Shown here: piece after piece, positions 4,843 to 5,881 of the stretch | Layout: every line of letters starts with the position of its first letter | How positions within the stretch are numbered: position 1 is the stretch's first letter | DNA from: Candidatus Aminicenantota bacterium | GTDB taxonomy: Bacteria; Acidobacteriota; Aminicenantia; UBA2199 | DNA length: 5,881 nucleotides | Reading direction: 5' to 3' | Assembly: GCA_023136725.1 (NCBI GenBank) | Contig: JAGLQR010000124.1 | Span: forward strand, 1-5,881 | Position numbers and translations under genes: made by a program | Notes under the pieces: model-generated | The model's input: the letters and a program-made list of their open reading frames with translations, nothing else | Told to the model about the DNA's origin: nothing | Database searches by the model: none

Positions 4843-5881
4843 TTTTGCCACCCGTTCAATTTAACAAAATGGGCTTTGATCAGCCGCCTCAACAACTCTC
4901 TCTTATAATCTGATGAGCCTCTGACATCGCTTATCGGTGAGATCTCATCCATTGCAACTTCAATAACTTTGTTCATGGTCTCTTTACTAACTTCTTTACC
5001 GGTAAGCCAGGTACTACTTTCTTTCATATACAGCGGGACAGGAGCAACACCACCGGCACTGAGATCACATTTTTTGATAACATCTCCCTCAAGATAAAAA
5101 CAAGAGGCCGAATTACAGCTTGCTATATCAAGATATTTCCGCCTTGATACTTTTTCAAAATTAAAAAATCTCTTTCCCGGATATACAGGAATTTTCATTT
5201 TCAGGATCAGTTCTCCGGGTTCAAGGTCCATAACTTTGTAATCTTTAAAAAATTCCTTAAACAATACTTCTCTTATTCCATCTCCGGATTTAATATCAAG
5301 AACAGGATCAAGTGCCAGGAACAGGACAGAGAGATCGCCGATAGGAGAAGCATTTACAATATTGCCGCCAAGGGTCGCCGTATTTCTAATGATCTGAGAT
5401 GAAATAAGGTACATAAAATCAGAGATACCGGGAAAATGTTTATTAAGGATTTCGGAATCAATGATATCTTCAACCGTTGAACCCGCCCCTACATGAATAA
5501 AATTATTATCTTCAAATATATCAGAAATGTTCTCAATATCTGAAATAAATCTCACATAAAGTTTTGGCTTTCCGGATCCGCTTACAAGCAGGTCAGTCCC
5601 TCCTCCGATATAGAGAGTATTTTCCTTAGCTTTCGACTCACTATCCCTGTCCGGGCTGTCTGTCAAACCTTTTAGCCTCTCAGGTATTTCAGTAAAGTAA
5701 TCAGGGATAGCTGAAAGCCCGGCTAGTGATGATATCCGATCCTTGTCATCAATGCCTGTTCCAACTATTTTCAAAATCTTTTCAGCTGCCCTTTTTATCG
5801 AATAATAGCCGGTACAACGGCATATATTCCCATCTATGGAATTAAGGATGTTCTCCATTGTAATATCACGATCTGAGAGCA
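4839..5881 (-). CDS. xdhA: Xanthine dehydrogenase FeS/FAD subunit (N-terminus beyond window edge)
   Basis: The last 346 codons of the small subunit are present; the frame is open to the right edge. It carries electrons from the Mo centre through two [2Fe-2S] clusters to FAD, where NAD+ is the usual acceptor in this family. Numbering from the edge, residues 1-35 are the end of the second [2Fe-2S] domain, with Cys20 and Cys22 in GNICRCTGY. After a linker, the FAD domain shows YIGGGTDLLV (90-99) and RNTATLGGNIVNASPIGD (165-182), both FAD contacts. The C-terminal flavoprotein domain has RRKYLDIAS (246-254), GGVAPVP (276-282) and ISPISDVRG (313-321). The first cluster domain (four Cys) and the other two Cys of the second must lie outside. 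R. capsulatus XdhA is about 460 residues, so roughly 115 are missing. An internal ATG at 5858 cannot be the true start, because cluster-domain sequence (LSDRDIT) continues before it. It overlaps xdhB by 4 bases, so translation is probably coupled. Confidence 0.92.
   Translation of the reverse strand, partial: LSDRDITMENILNSIDGNICRCTGYYSIKRAAEKILKIVGTGIDDKDRISSLAGLSAIPDYFTEIPERLKGLTDSPDRDSESKAKENTLYIGGGTDLLVSGSGKPKLYVRFISDIENISDIFEDNNFIHVGAGSTVEDIIDSEILNKHFPGISDFMYLISSQIIRNTATLGGNIVNASPIGDLSVLFLALDPVLDIKSGDGIREVLFKEFFKDYKVMDLEPGELILKMKIPVYPGKRFFNFEKVSRRKYLDIASCNSASCFYLEGDVIKKCDLSAGGVAPVPLYMKESSTWLTGKEVSKETMNKVIEVAMDEISPISDVRGSSDYKRELLRRLIKAHFVKLNGWQK
4848..4853 (-). promoter_or_regulatory. Ribosome binding site for xdhB inside the xdhA end
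   Basis: On the minus strand GGGTGG lies five bases before ATG 4842, within the last codons of xdhA (Gly-Trp before Gln-Lys-stop). The GTG that could serve as an earlier start is part of this same hexamer. With the ATGA overlap, this favours ATG 4842 and coupled translation giving matched amounts of the two subunits. Confidence 0.5.

Noticed and set aside
4843..4851. GTG start for xdhB
   Set aside because: The GTG is part of the GGGTGG ribosome binding site; ATG 4842 gives the usual ATGA overlap with xdhA.
5856..5858. ATG as the start of the FeS/FAD subunit
   Set aside because: The frame continues to the window edge with plausible cluster-domain sequence, and half of the second [2Fe-2S] motif plus all of the first would be missing.

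Overview
The window reads as a stretch of an AT-rich genome from a diderm (Gram-negative) bacterium. The diderm call rests on two small secreted proteins with beta-barrel-like strand patterns and a C-terminal phenylalanine. The lineage cannot be fixed from the sequence; an uncultured or poorly sampled phylum is possible, but that is a guess. No RNA gene, CRISPR array, insertion sequence or phage gene was seen.

Left part (1-624). A leftward gene runs off the left edge and encodes the N-terminal 130 residues of a GT39/PMT-like membrane glycosyltransferase. It is divergent from a rightward class I SAM-dependent methyltransferase gene (625-1386). The 233-base gap between them carries no gene. It holds a perfect extended -10 element (TGTTATAAT) placed so that the glycosyltransferase mRNA could start at or next to its own ATG, plus an AT-rich palindrome. 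Glycosyltransferase and methyltransferase together suggest surface-glycan or lipid-linked sugar modification, but this is inferred from context only.

Middle (1387-2581). A 226-base gap ends in a good promoter, followed by two tandem paralogous genes of 155 and 158 codons. Each encodes a signal peptide followed by a probable small outer-membrane beta-barrel. The first most likely starts at TTG 1613, not at the upstream GTG, which lies in front of the predicted transcription start. I do not recognise the family by name.

Right part (2596-5881). A leftward two-gene operon encodes a molybdenum hydroxylase of the xanthine dehydrogenase type. The upstream gene, xdhA, carries [2Fe-2S] and FAD domains and is cut by the right edge. 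The downstream gene, xdhB, carries the molybdopterin domain and is complete. The two overlap by ATGA. Residues matching all the main catalytic positions of bovine xanthine oxidase are present, including the Glu/Arg pair that separates purine hydroxylases from aldehyde oxidases. xdhB converges on the second barrel gene with only 14 bases between the stop codons and no visible terminator there.

Most of the window is ordinary metabolic and envelope gene content. The parts most worth a second look are the tandem barrel paralogs, the matching TGTTATAAT promoters with very short or absent leaders, and the tight convergent junction.
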